From Amycolatopsis arida (GTDB lineage: Bacteria > Actinomycetota > Actinomycetes > Mycobacteriales > Pseudonocardiaceae): a stretch of 64,000 bases of DNA. Location of the stretch: contig NZ_FOWW01000003.1 of assembly GCF_900115565.1 (NCBI RefSeq), positions 62,001 through 126,000 on the forward strand, given 5' to 3'. Each line of letters begins with the position of its first letter. Position 1 is the first letter of the stretch. Under the pieces are notes generated by a model, which did not search any database, was not told where the DNA came from, and saw only the letters and a program-made list of their open reading frames with translations. Positions 1 through 8,200 of the stretch are shown here, one piece after another. The translations under genes and the position numbers were made by a program.

Positions 1-245
1 ACCGCCGCGACCACCAGGTCGGCCAGCGTCTCGGTGTCCTCGGGGTCGACCACCTTGGGATCGATCGCCAGGCTCTTCAGCTCGAGCCCGCCAGACACGG
101 TCGCGGTGACCAGCCCACCGCCGGCGCTGCCGGTCACCTCGGTCTCGGCGAGCTCCTGCTGTGCCGCGAGCAGTTGCTCCTGCATCTTCTGCGCCTGCTG
201 CAGGATCTGCTGCATGTCGGGCATTCCACCGCCGGGTTGCACCAT
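1..245 (-). CDS. ybaB: YbaB/EbfC nucleoid-associated protein (C-terminus cut by window edge)
   Basis: The reverse strand from the ATG at 245 reads [19 protein letters not shown] and continues with a Gln/Met-rich first helix and a Gly-rich beta region ([17 protein letters not shown]). This is the N-terminal two thirds of a YbaB/EbfC DNA-binding protein, about 81 codons before the window ends. Members are small dimeric proteins that coat DNA and usually sit between dnaX and recR. Here dnaX is nearby on the same strand, but an amidase gene on the opposite strand lies between them. recR would be expected beyond the left edge. That is inference. Confidence 0.9.
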   Translation of the reverse strand, partial: MVQPGGGMPDMQQILQQAQKMQEQLLAAQQELAETEVTGSAGGGLVTATVSGGLELKSLAIDPKVVDPEDTETLADLVVAA

Positions 246-302
246 GATTCGGCTTCCGATCCTCGAACTGGTTGGCACGTGCCTCCAGCCTAGCGGCTGC
301 CG

Positions 303-1130
303 GTGTGGCACCGTGTCGGCGTGCGACGTCTCGCGATGCTGGTCGCGGCGGCCGGCTGCCTGGTGGCGGCCTGCTCGGCCGCCCCGGAGTCGACCGGAGC
401 GGCGGTCGTGCCGTCCCCGGCCACGTCCTCCGCGCCGGCGCTGTCCCCGTCGGTTCCTCCGTCCACCGTGCCGGAGCGGGCGGCGCCGCTGGTCGTGCTG
501 GATCCCGGGCACAACGGCGGCAACGCGCGGCATCCCGGGGAGATCAACCGCCCGGTGCCGGCGGGGCGCGGGCGGACCAAGGCATGCAACACCACCGGCA
601 CGTCCACCGACGCCGGGTATGCCGAGCACGCGTTCACCTTCGACGTGGCGCGGCGGGTCGGTGAGCTGCTCACCGCGCGGGGCGTGCGGGTGGCCTACAC
701 CCGCACGGACGACGAGGGCGTGGGGCCATGCGTCGACGAGCGGGCGCGGATCGGGAACGCCGCGGGGGCCGACGCGGTGGTGTCGATCCACGCCGACGGC
801 TCCCGCGCGGCCGGGGCGCATGGCTTCCACGTCGCGTACTCGGCCCCGCCGCTGAACGACGCGCAGGGCGAGCCGGCGCTGCGGCTGGCCAGGGCGGTGC
901 GGGACGGGATGCGCGACGCCGGGCTGGCGGTGGCCGGCTACCTGGGCGAGCGCGGCCTGGCGGCGCGGGACGACCTGGCCGGGCTGAACCTGTCCACCCG
1001 CCCGGCGGTGCTGGTGGAGTGCGGGAACATGCGCGACCCGGCGGAGGCGGCGGCGATGTCGTCCGCGGCGGGCCGACAACGCTACGCCGAGGCGATCACC
1101 ACCGGCATCGCCGCCTACCTGGACCGCTGA
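303..1130 (+). CDS. N-acetylmuramoyl-L-alanine amidase (Amidase_3), lipoprotein
   Basis: A 275-residue protein. The N-terminus is a signal peptide ending in a lipobox (LVAAC, Cys about 24), followed by a Ser/Pro-rich linker and an Amidase_3 domain. Zinc-ligand motifs are visible: DPGHNGG (His about 70), the Glu in GYAEHAF (about 108) and SIHAD (His about 163). The likely catalytic Glu is in VLVECGN near the C-terminus. The enzyme would cleave the MurNAc/L-Ala bond of peptidoglycan outside the membrane. The start is a GTG at 303; in-frame GTG and ATG codons shortly downstream are alternatives. It lies between ybaB and dnaX on the opposite strand to both. Confidence 0.88.
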   Translation: MWHRVGVRRLAMLVAAAGCLVAACSAAPESTGAAVVPSPATSSAPALSPSVPPSTVPERAAPLVVLDPGHNGGNARHPGEINRPVPAGRGRTKACNTTGTSTDAGYAEHAFTFDVARRVGELLTARGVRVAYTRTDDEGVGPCVDERARIGNAAGADAVVSIHADGSRAAGAHGFHVAYSAPPLNDAQGEPALRLARAVRDGMRDAGLAVAGYLGERGLAARDDLAGLNLSTRPAVLVECGNMRDPAEAAAMSSAAGRQRYAEAITTGIAAYLDR

Positions 1131-1230
1131 CCCGGACTCAGCACCCGGCCCCGCCCCTCGAAGAACACCCCGAAAAAACGCCCGAAACGCCGCAAAGGTG
1201 GGAAAACGCCGAAAACGCCGCGAGTTCGCC

Positions 1231-1346
1231 TTACCCCATCCCCCACCCGCTCCTGGGGGCCGGCCCCGCTTCCAGCCTACCCAGGACAGGGGCCACGGAA
1301 GGGGAGCGCGGAAATCTGTGGATCACTAATGGGGGATGTGGACAAC
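1231..1346. repeat. Dispersed intergenic repeat, copy 1
   Basis: Positions 1231-1276 (TTACCCCATCCCCCACCCGC, then GGGGGCCGGCCCCGCTTCCA) match 39432-39478 almost base for base in the same orientation. Positions 1311-1328 (GAAATCTGTGGATCACTA) are identical to 23568-23585, with similarity continuing about 25 bp. The block ends with GTGGACAAC. Function unknown; both larger copies lie in gene-free DNA. Confidence 0.7.
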
Positions 1347-1440
1347 TGGCGCGGGATCGGAAGGTGCACATCAACAGCTGGCACTGGTCCCCGACGACGG
1401 CCGGCCGCCTATACGCCTGGATGATCCGCACCTTCCGCAC

Positions 1441-1690
1441 CAGGCTGCACCGTGCTGCACCGGGCCTCGCCGGGCTGCACGGCGCCCCACCGGGCTGCAC
1501 CACTTCCCGCTGAGCTCAACCGGGCTACACCACGCTCTGCCGAACTACACCAGGCCCGCACCACACCGCACTGGGCTGCGCCAGTCTGCGCTGGGCTGCA
1601 CCGCGCCCCGCCGAACTGCACCAGGCCCACACCGCACTGGCCTGCGTCAGCCTGCGCTGGGCTGCACAGTGCTGCGCCGGTCGCACCGGG
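1441..1690. repeat. Degenerate CTGCACC-type repeat array
   Basis: More than fifteen variants of GGGCTGCACC/CTACACC/CTGCGCC occur head to tail. Within it a unit of about 64 bp beginning CCGAACTRCACCAGGCC appears at 1540 and again at 1611 with few changes. It looks like an expanding non-coding minisatellite next to the 3' end of dnaX. Confidence 0.7.
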
Positions 1691-1803
1691 CTCATGTCCA
1701 CAGCGGACAGAACGCGGGCAGCGCGGCGTCGTCCAGCGACTCCTGCGGTGACGAGCGCCGGCTACTCCCGGGTGCTTCGGAGCGTGGAGCGCCCACGTCG
1801 GGG

Positions 1804-3912
1804 TCAGTCCAGCGGGCGGGCGCCCAGGTGCTCGGACAGCAGGCGGTGCGCGGTCTCGTCCGGATCCTCCGCGGTGGAGGGCACGGGCGCAGGGCCACCG
1901 CCGTCGGGGTCGTCCGCCCAGCCAGCGGCGTGCAGGTCCTCGTCGTCCTCCGGCTCGGGGGGCAGCGGGATGTCCGGCTCCCCCTGCGCCGGCGCCGGGC
2001 GCCGGGCGGGGGGCGCCGTTCGCTGCGCCTGCTGCTGTGGCTGCTGCTGCCGTGGCGGCTCCCGGCGCGGATCCTCCCGCCGCGGGGCCTCCCGCCGGGC
2101 GTCGTCCCGGGGCGGTTCCTGGCGGGGCGCGCTCCGCGGGCCGCTGGAGGGTCGCGGCGACGTCGGGCGGGCCGTGGCCTGCCCAGCCGCCCCACCGCCG
2201 TGCACGCAGCGCACCTGCCAGCTGCCGCCGAACAGGTCGTGTATCGCGTCGACGATGTGCCGCGTGCGGGACTCCTGGTCGAGCTGGCGCATCAGCGGCG
2301 CGGTGGGCATGGACAGCACCAGCGTCTCGCCATCCACGTCGTGCAGCGTCGCGTTCTGCAGCAGCACCAGCGTCGGCTTGTGCCGCTCGCCGACCTTGCG
2401 CAGCAGGTCCGGCCAGACCCGGCGGATCTCGGTGGCGTCCAACCCGCCACCCGTCGACGCGGGCTGCTCGGCGGGGGCCGGCTGCTCGTGGTCGGTTCCG
2501 GGGTCCGGCGCCGGCCGCGCGGGACGCTCCGCCGGCGCGCTGACCGGGGGCGCCGGCTCCGACCCCGTCGCCGCACGCGCTGCCTCCGCACGCGGTGTCC
2601 CCGGTCCCGGCTTGTCCGGACCTGGCGTCTCCTGACCCGCGGGCTCGGGGCCGGACGGAGCCTCGCGGCGCTGGGAGGGCCGCTCGAAGCTGCGCGGCGC
2701 ACCTGCCGGACTCGGCGCGCCGTCCTGGGCCGCCGGCGCCGCACCGCCACCGGCGGTGACCCGGCGCTCCAGCCGCTCGACCCGCTGCAGCAGCGCGGCC
2801 TCGTCCTCGGCCGCCGAGGGCAGCAGCATCCGCGCGCACAGCAGCTCGAGCAGCAGCCGGGGCGCGGTGGCGCCGCGCATCTCGAGCAGCCCGTTGTGCA
2901 CGATCTCGGCGTACCGGGTGAGTGTCGCCGGCCCGATCCGGCGAGCCTGCTCGACCATCCGGTCCAGCTCCTCGTCCGGCACGGCGACGAGGCCCAGCCG
3001 GCCGGCGTCCGGCACCGAGCGGAGCAGCACCAGGTCGCGCAGCCGGTCGAGCAGGTCGGTGGCGAACCGCCGCGGGTCGTGCCCGGCCTCGGCGAGCCGC
3101 TCGACGGTGCCGAACACCGCGCCGGCGTCGTCGGCGGCGAGACCGTCGATCATGTCGTCGATGAGGGTGACGTCGGTGACCCCGAGCAGCGCGACGGCCC
3201 GCTGGTAGGTGACGCCCTCCGGGCCGGCGCCGGCGAGCAGTTGGTCGAGGACCGACTGGGTGTCCCGCGCCGAGCCGCCGCCCGCGCGGATCACCAGCGG
3301 GTAGACCGCGGGCTCGACCGGGATGTCCTCCGCCGCCACGTTGCGCTCCAGCAGCTCCCGCATGGCCTTGGGCGGGATCAGCCGGAACGGGTAGTGGTGG
3401 GTGCGCGAGCGGATGGTGGGCAGCACCTTGTCCGGCTCGGTCGTGGCGAAGATGAAGATCAGGTGTTCCGGCGGCTCTTCGACGATCTTGAGCAGGGCGT
3501 TGAAGCCCTGCGTGGTGACCATGTGCGCCTCGTCGATGATGAAGACGCGGTAGCGGGACTCGGCCGGCGCGTAGAAGGCGCGGTCGCGCAGCTCCCTGGC
3601 GTCGTCGACGCCGCCGTGGCTGGCCGCGTCGAGTTCGGTGACGTCGACGCTGCCCGGCCCCTCGGGGGCGAGCGCCCGGCAGGAGTCGCACGTGCCGCAC
3701 GGGTCGGGGGTGGGGCCCTCGACGCAGTTGAGCGAGCGGGCCATGATCCGCGCGCTGGACGTCTTGCCGCAGCCCCGCGGGCCGGAGAACAGGTAGGCAT
3801 GGTTGATCCGCCGCGCGGCGAGCGCCGTGCGCAGCGGTTCGGTCACGTGCTCCTGCCCGACGACCTCGGCGAAGGTCGCCGGACGGTACTTTCGGTACAG
3901 CGCGAGTGCCAC
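1804..3912 (-). CDS. dnaX: DNA polymerase III gamma/tau subunit
   Basis: A 702-residue clamp-loader ATPase. Walker A GPRGCGKTS is at 44-52, a four-Cys zinc module at Cys63/72/75/78, the DEAH Walker B at 127-130, and a sensor-type SRTHHYPF segment follows. Residues beyond about 370 are a Pro/Ala/Arg-rich disordered tail with a small folded segment (about residues 490-570), as in actinobacterial tau. The protein loads the beta clamp and links polymerase cores at the replisome. The SRP RNA gene lies upstream on the same strand, the usual actinobacterial arrangement. The first ATG (MALALYRKYRPATF) is the family's normal start. Confidence 0.97.
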   Translation of the reverse strand: MALALYRKYRPATFAEVVGQEHVTEPLRTALAARRINHAYLFSGPRGCGKTSSARIMARSLNCVEGPTPDPCGTCDSCRALAPEGPGSVDVTELDAASHGGVDDARELRDRAFYAPAESRYRVFIIDEAHMVTTQGFNALLKIVEEPPEHLIFIFATTEPDKVLPTIRSRTHHYPFRLIPPKAMRELLERNVAAEDIPVEPAVYPLVIRAGGGSARDTQSVLDQLLAGAGPEGVTYQRAVALLGVTDVTLIDDMIDGLAADDAGAVFGTVERLAEAGHDPRRFATDLLDRLRDLVLLRSVPDAGRLGLVAVPDEELDRMVEQARRIGPATLTRYAEIVHNGLLEMRGATAPRLLLELLCARMLLPSAAEDEAALLQRVERLERRVTAGGGAAPAAQDGAPSPAGAPRSFERPSQRREAPSGPEPAGQETPGPDKPGPGTPRAEAARAATGSEPAPPVSAPAERPARPAPDPGTDHEQPAPAEQPASTGGGLDATEIRRVWPDLLRKVGERHKPTLVLLQNATLHDVDGETLVLSMPTAPLMRQLDQESRTRHIVDAIHDLFGGSWQVRCVHGGGAAGQATARPTSPRPSSGPRSAPRQEPPRDDARREAPRREDPRREPPRQQQPQQQAQRTAPPARRPAPAQGEPDIPLPPEPEDDEDLHAAGWADDPDGGGPAPVPSTAEDPDETAHRLLSEHLGARPLD

Positions 3913-4036
3913 GCCGCGAGACTACCGGCCCACCCCGACACCCACCCGCCCGCGTTCCCGCGCCCGCTCCGCTTCCAGGTGGCGGCGCGTGGGGTCCTCG
4001 ACTTGGGGCCTTGCTCGGCGCCCCCGGGGGGTGGGC

Positions 4037-4203
4037 GGGGTGCACCGTCCCTTTCCCCTTCTGGGGCCGGCAGTGTCTGACGGGGTGGGGCTCGCCTCAA
4101 GGGCGCCTTCGGCGTCGCTGCGCGATTCGCTTCGCTCACCCTGGACCCGAGCCCCACCCCGCCAAAGCCGGCAAGGACGAAGGGGACGGGGGAGAACCAA
4201 GGC
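4037..4203 (+). repeat. 167-bp dispersed element, copy 1 (contains a long hairpin)
   Basis: This segment is the reverse complement of 23308-23475 over nearly its whole length, with scattered substitutions. It begins GGGGTGCACCGTCCC and ends GGAGAACCAAGGC. At its core are inverted arms 4081-4103 and 4139-4161 (23 bp, three mismatches), built on CGGGGTGGGGCTCG. No open frame is conserved between the copies, so a non-coding structured repeat is most likely. Confidence 0.8.
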
Positions 4204-4326
4204 GACCAACACCGAAGGTGACACACCACGAAACGTGCCCAGCGCGCCCAACCCACCCCGCAGGTGGTACCAGCGAGCGAGCGCAGCGAGCAAAGCGATC
4301 AAGAAATGCCGCCCCGCCTTAATGCG

Positions 4327-4381
4327 GAACTCATCGTCCCGAACGCAGGTTTCGCGGTCCCGAACGAAGATCACGTGCCCA
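4327..4381. repeat. 21-bp-period repeat, family A, locus 1
   Basis: A partial unit and two full degenerate units of the pattern GAACGNAGATCTCGCCGT, spaced 21 bp (units at 4341-4361 and 4362-4381). The same unit occurs at 16472, 24063 and 40053. Confidence 0.65.
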
Positions 4382-4590
4382 GCCACCCGACGGGCGGCAC
4401 GTCGCGAACGAGCGCCAGCGAGCGAAGCGACAAGAAGACGTGGAACCCCGCGTGATGCTGGTTCACGATCAACGTCACCAGCGCTCGCCCAAGGCGAGGA
4501 GCTCGCACCGTGGGGGGTGTGGGGGGCTCGGCCCCCCACTGCGGACACGTCACCGGGAAGGTGGCCGTCAGGCCAACGAACAGGCGGAAT

Positions 4591-4684
4591 GGGGACCCCG
4601 CGCACCCGTCAGAGCCTGCTTATCCTTGCTGCCTTCCGGCCCTGGGGAGGTTCACAGGGTGGACGCCGCGCGGGGTCCGGGGGC
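4591..4684 (-). ncRNA. ffs: Signal recognition particle RNA, small bacterial type (4.5S)
   Basis: On the reverse strand the conserved SRP domain IV core is present: GTGAACCTCCCCAGGGC, then CGGAAGGCAGCAAGG, then TAAGC (about 4620-4655). The ends pair over about 12 bp (GCGCGGGGTCC at 4668-4678 with GGGGACCCCGCGC at 4591-4603), giving the single hairpin of about 90 nt expected for 4.5S RNA. It binds Ffh and targets ribosomes to the membrane. Exact ends are uncertain by several bases. Confidence 0.93.
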
Positions 4685-4692
4685 CAGTGTAC

Positions 4693-6231
4693 TCAGGTGT
4701 CGCGGCGGTACTGGGCGGGGGAGGTGCGGGTGGCCGGGTCCTCGTACGAGCCGGGGCGGCCGCGGTCGACGTGGAAGGTGGTCAACGTGCGGACCGGGGA
4801 GTCGGGGACCCTGCGGTCGCCGATCACCCGGAGGTGAGTGCTCCACCGGCCGGGTGTCACCTCGTAGAGGTCGTAGCCGTAGTGGTTGCCCTCGAAGTAC
4901 TTGAGGTGCGGGTTGGCCCGTCCCATGACCGGGCCGTTGGTCGCGTTCCATTCCGGCGAGTAGGCGCCGGAAGAGATCGAGTGGGCGGTGAACTCGGTGC
5001 CGATCACCGGCGCGGAGGGGTCGTCGAAGTCGGGGCGGATGTCGTCGACGAAGGCGGAGTGCCAGTCCCCGGTGATGACGACGAGGTCGGGCATCCCGGT
5101 GTCGTGCACGTGGGTGAGCACCTCGGTCCGCTCGGCACGGAAGCCGTCCCACTGGTCGGTGAAGTAGTAGCCGCCGCCCGTTCTGGCCAGCTGGCTGAGC
5201 ATGATCGAGTTGACCCAGCAGTGCCAGCCGTCCCCCGCGGTCGAGATCCGGTCGCGCAACCACGCCTTCTGCTCGGCGCCCAGGATGGTGCCGTCCGGCA
5301 GGTTCTGCTCGGAGCGGTACTGCCGGAGGTCCAAGATGGACAGATCGAGCAGGTCGCCCCAGCGGCGCTCCCGGTACACCCGTGGCGTGGTCGGGTGGTC
5401 CGGCCGCACCGGCATGTGCTCGTACCACGCCTGGTAGCCGGCGTCGCGCCGGCGGCGCAGTGAGGGCCGGGTGCCGCTGTAGTCGTTGACCACCTCGTGG
5501 TCGTCCCAGGTGACGAACCAGGGGTGCGCGGCGTGCGCGTCCCGCAGCGCCGGGTCGCCCTTGTACAGCGCGTGCCGCCGGCGGTAGGCGGGCAGGGTCG
5601 TCACCGCGGGGCCCTCGTGGTCGCGCACGTGGTCGCCGCCGACCTTGCCGTGCTCGTAGATGTAGTCGCCGAGGTGCACCACGAAGTCGAGCCGCTCGCT
5701 GGCGATCCCCCGGTGCGCGGCGTAGTAGCCGTCGTGGAACGCCTGGCAGTTCGCCGAGGCGAAGCGCACCCTGCCGACCCTGCCGACGGGCGCCGTCCTG
5801 GTCCGGCCGACCCGGCTGGTCCGGCCGCGCGCCGAGAACCGGTAGAAGTAGCAGCGGCCCGGCTCGAGTCCGGTGACCTCGACGTGCACGCTGTGCCCGA
5901 GCTCGGCGCCGGCGGGAGCGGTGCCGGCGGCGACCCGGCGGCGGAACCCACGGTCGGCGGCCACCTCCCAGCCCACCTCGACGGTGTCCGGCAGCGGCTG
6001 GGTCTCCGCCAGCGGCTCGGGCGCCAGCCGGGTCCACAGCGCCACGCTGTCCGGCAGCGGATCGCCGGACCCGACGCCTAGCGTGAACGGCGGCTCGTCC
6101 CACCGCGCGCCCAACGCCACCGCGGCCTCGGTCGCCTGCGCGACGGTCAGCCGGCCGGACAGCGGCCAGGCCAGCCCCAGCGCCCCCGCGGCCGCCGCGC
6201 CGCGCAACAGATCCCTGCGGTTCACTGCCAT
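4693..6231 (-). CDS. phoD: Tat-exported alkaline phosphatase D (PhoD) family phosphodiesterase
   Basis: A 512-residue protein from the ATG at 6231, preceded by GAGGGAG about 8 bases upstream. The N-terminus NRRDLLRGAAAAGALGLAW is a twin-arginine signal. An N-terminal beta domain (about residues 40-150) precedes the metallophosphatase domain, with SANCQAF, HLGDYIYEH, TWDDHEVVNDYSG and VITGDWHSAFVDDI motifs typical of PhoD. Such enzymes release phosphate from phosphodiesters outside the cell and are usually induced by phosphate starvation; no Pho box was identified here. The open frame extends upstream of 6231 but lacks homology-like sequence. Confidence 0.93.
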   Translation of the reverse strand: MAVNRRDLLRGAAAAGALGLAWPLSGRLTVAQATEAAVALGARWDEPPFTLGVGSGDPLPDSVALWTRLAPEPLAETQPLPDTVEVGWEVAADRGFRRRVAAGTAPAGAELGHSVHVEVTGLEPGRCYFYRFSARGRTSRVGRTRTAPVGRVGRVRFASANCQAFHDGYYAAHRGIASERLDFVVHLGDYIYEHGKVGGDHVRDHEGPAVTTLPAYRRRHALYKGDPALRDAHAAHPWFVTWDDHEVVNDYSGTRPSLRRRRDAGYQAWYEHMPVRPDHPTTPRVYRERRWGDLLDLSILDLRQYRSEQNLPDGTILGAEQKAWLRDRISTAGDGWHCWVNSIMLSQLARTGGGYYFTDQWDGFRAERTEVLTHVHDTGMPDLVVITGDWHSAFVDDIRPDFDDPSAPVIGTEFTAHSISSGAYSPEWNATNGPVMGRANPHLKYFEGNHYGYDLYEVTPGRWSTHLRVIGDRRVPDSPVRTLTTFHVDRGRPGSYEDPATRTSPAQYRRDT

Positions 6232-6495
6232 TCCGCATCTCCCTCGGTCGAGTCGTGCCCCGGACACCGAACCGGCCGCACGTTGCCACCACCTGGCACC
6301 CGGGTGAACCGTGGCGGAACTCGCGCTGCAGAGGTCAGGGGCAGGCCGTAGGAATTGAGGCCCTGGCGGCCACCGTGCTGATAGGATGCGGCTCGCGATG
6401 CGGGGCACGCTTGAACGTGGCTTGGCCGCGCGAGCGCACGTTGCTCCTCTCGACCCGTTCGCCACACCACTGAGTCGCCTCTACCTTGAGCCCTT
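6232..6495. other. Gene-free spacer
   Basis: It holds the promoter region of the PhoD gene and the end of the lower-GC island on its right. No RNA gene or clear repeat is visible. Confidence 0.5.
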
Positions 6496-6861
6496 CTAGT
6501 CCGAATAGAAGTGTCGCCCTCTTGTATTCACCGTATTGGCAACACGAACTCCAAAATCAAGATCTTCCTCGGCAACAGCAGTGACGTCGAACCCGGAGAC
6601 TGTCAGGAGAACACCTTCATCGACTTGGTACTCAACTCGAACAAATACCTCGCTACCGCTCCTAACCACCAACACCCGCCTCGCGCCGTCCCGCTCGAAC
6701 GCTGCGGAAACGCGATCGGACAACTCAATCCTTCTATTGTTGACTTGCAAGTAGACACTGTCTCGACACCGGTCTAAGATCACCGTCTCGCTGCCCAGAT
6801 CTCCGAAAAGTCCAGACACATCCTCCCGTCTTGGCAATCCGCTTAGCTCGAACCGCTGCAA
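6496..6861 (-). CDS. Putative immunity protein of an Rhs toxin locus
   Basis: A protein of about 121 residues starting at a TTG (6861) directly after the stop of the upstream toxin frame (6863), with AAGAAGGA about 13 bases upstream. It is beta-rich (VYLQVNNRRIELSDR, RVLVVRSGSEVFVRVEYQVD) with no signal peptide or transmembrane segment. A longer frame begins at 6957 but would overlap the upstream frame by nearly 100 bases. Base composition is clearly lower in GC than neighbours, as is common for acquired toxin/immunity cassettes. No family was recognised; the immunity role rests on position. Confidence 0.55.
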   Translation of the reverse strand: MQRFELSGLPRREDVSGLFGDLGSETVILDRCRDSVYLQVNNRRIELSDRVSAAFERDGARRVLVVRSGSEVFVRVEYQVDEGVLLTVSGFDVTAVAEEDLDFGVRVANTVNTRGRHFYSD

Positions 6862-6862
6862 A

Positions 6863-8000
6863 TCATTTGTTTTCCTTCTTGCCGCAAGTTTCGCAAATCT
6901 GCAAACTTTCGCGATCCCCAGACTGTCCCACTGAGGCGATGAGCCGCCACTTCCCACTCTCTGGATCCCACTTGTAGACGTTGCCGTCTTCGTGGATCAC
7001 GGGCCGTGGCAGGCTTCCGGCGAGTTCAGACGGAGGCTCGTCGCCCACTGACTGCACGACGGGCGAACTTGGATCGACGAACTTGCTCTTGAACTTGCGG
7101 TAGACGTCGTTCAGGTCCTGCACTCCGTCGGTGACACTCGACACCACCTCGGCAGGAACGTTCGGGTTCGACGAAACCACGCCCCCGGCAAGCACCAGCT
7201 CCATCGCCGCCCGAGGAATCGCGATCGCTACGTTGATCGCCCTTGCCCGAGCATCGATACGAGCCTTGATACCGGGTGGTGGCGGTGGTGGAGGCGGAAC
7301 CAGTCGAACGAAGCGCGTTCGACCGCCGAATGCGCCTACCCGCCCGTATCGCCCGGCCTTACCTCGTCCAACGACGCCCCCGTGGCCGACCGAGCGCCAG
7401 GTCCCGCTGTTGGCCGCCCGCCCGAAGGGCTCCCCGTGCTGCCCCAGTAGAGCGGTCCCACCAGTAGCTGGCGGATCGACGCTCCCGTCGGGTCATAGCC
7501 TGGAATGGGAGTCGGCGCAGGACCTGGCCTGGGCCTCGACAACATCGAGCCGAGCACCGCGGCTCCCCGGAATACCAGCACCGCCGTGTTGACGGCGGCC
7601 GCGGTGCACAGCGGTAGCGCGACAGCGCACACCGCCGGCACCAGGTGGCCGTCGGGGTCGATGTGGTTGGTGGGGGAGCCGAGGGCGTAGGTGTAGCGGT
7701 TGCCGGCGATGGAGGGATTCACCGGCAGGTCGATGTTGTCCCGCGCGGTGAAGGTGCCGGTCTCCGGGGCGTTCCAGCGGGCGCCCATGTCCACCGCACC
7801 GGTGTCGGGATCCGTGTAGTCGGACTGGTAGCCCAGTGCCGAGCGGGCACCCGACGCGGCCAGCACGCGGCCGAACGGGTCGAACGACGCCGACCCGGCC
7901 AGCCGGCCCGTCGTCGGGTCGAGTCCGGCGACGACGTCCTGGTGCCGGTCGGTGACGGCCAGCTGACCGGCACCACCGACGGACTGCGCCAGCGGGTCGC
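6863..8000 (-). pseudogene. Rhs-repeat toxin remnant: 5'-truncated, frameshifted
   Basis: The frame ending at 7336 carries an Rhs core (SFDPFGRVLAASG, YTDPDTGAVDMGARWN) ending in the NHIDPDGH signature, followed by a hydrophobic stretch and a Pro linker. The core has only its last repeats and no signal or N-terminal shell, so the gene has lost its 5' part. From about 7494 a second frame is open to 6863. It reads plausibly as the toxin tip: ALLGQHGEPFGRAANSGTW, a run of seven prolines, then a charged C-terminus ending CETCGKKENK. One frameshift near 7490-7500 would join the two. No toxin family was recognised. Confidence 0.65.
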
Positions 8001-8200
8001 CGCCCGCCGGGGCTCGTCGGCCGTGGAACCACCGGTTCCCCGCCCGACGGGCCCCGGCTTGGTGTCGGAGGCCTTCCTCCGCCCGATGCCGGTGACCGCC
8101 GACGTAGCTCAACACCGGCTGTTCCCTCAGGCGGGCGGCCGGGTTCACGGGGTGTTCGGGAGGGCCGGCTAGCGTCCGGCGGCGGGTGAAGGGAGTCCGG

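Larger units (their letters stand above)
1131..1803. other. Gene-free region with dispersed and degenerate repeats
   Basis: No convincing gene is seen. From 1231 to 1346 it carries a block shared with sites near 39.4 kb and 23.6 kb (listed separately). From about 1440 to 1690 it is a degenerate array of CTGCACC/GGGCTGCAC motifs. Open frames across it are low-complexity translations of the repeats. Confidence 0.7.
3913..4590. other. Gene-free region between dnaX and the SRP RNA, repeat-bearing
   Basis: No supportable gene. It contains one copy of a 167-bp dispersed element (4037-4203) and a 21-bp-period repeat (4327-4381). Short motifs GCGAGCGCAGCGAGC and GCCAGCGAGCGAAGCGAC recur. Open frames here are translations of repeats. 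Confidence 0.65.

Noticed and set aside
1409-4045. An 878-residue open frame opposite and alongside dnaX
   Set aside because: It is Arg/Ala/Pro-rich translation of the high-GC dnaX shadow and of the repeat array, without a ribosome binding site or domain.
1336-4080. A 914-residue + strand frame across dnaX
   Set aside because: Antisense shadow of dnaX; composition is dominated by Arg, Gly and Ala.
4081-4161. Simple rho-independent terminator
   Set aside because: The hairpin is part of a 167-bp sequence conserved well beyond the stem in a second location, so a dispersed element explains it better.
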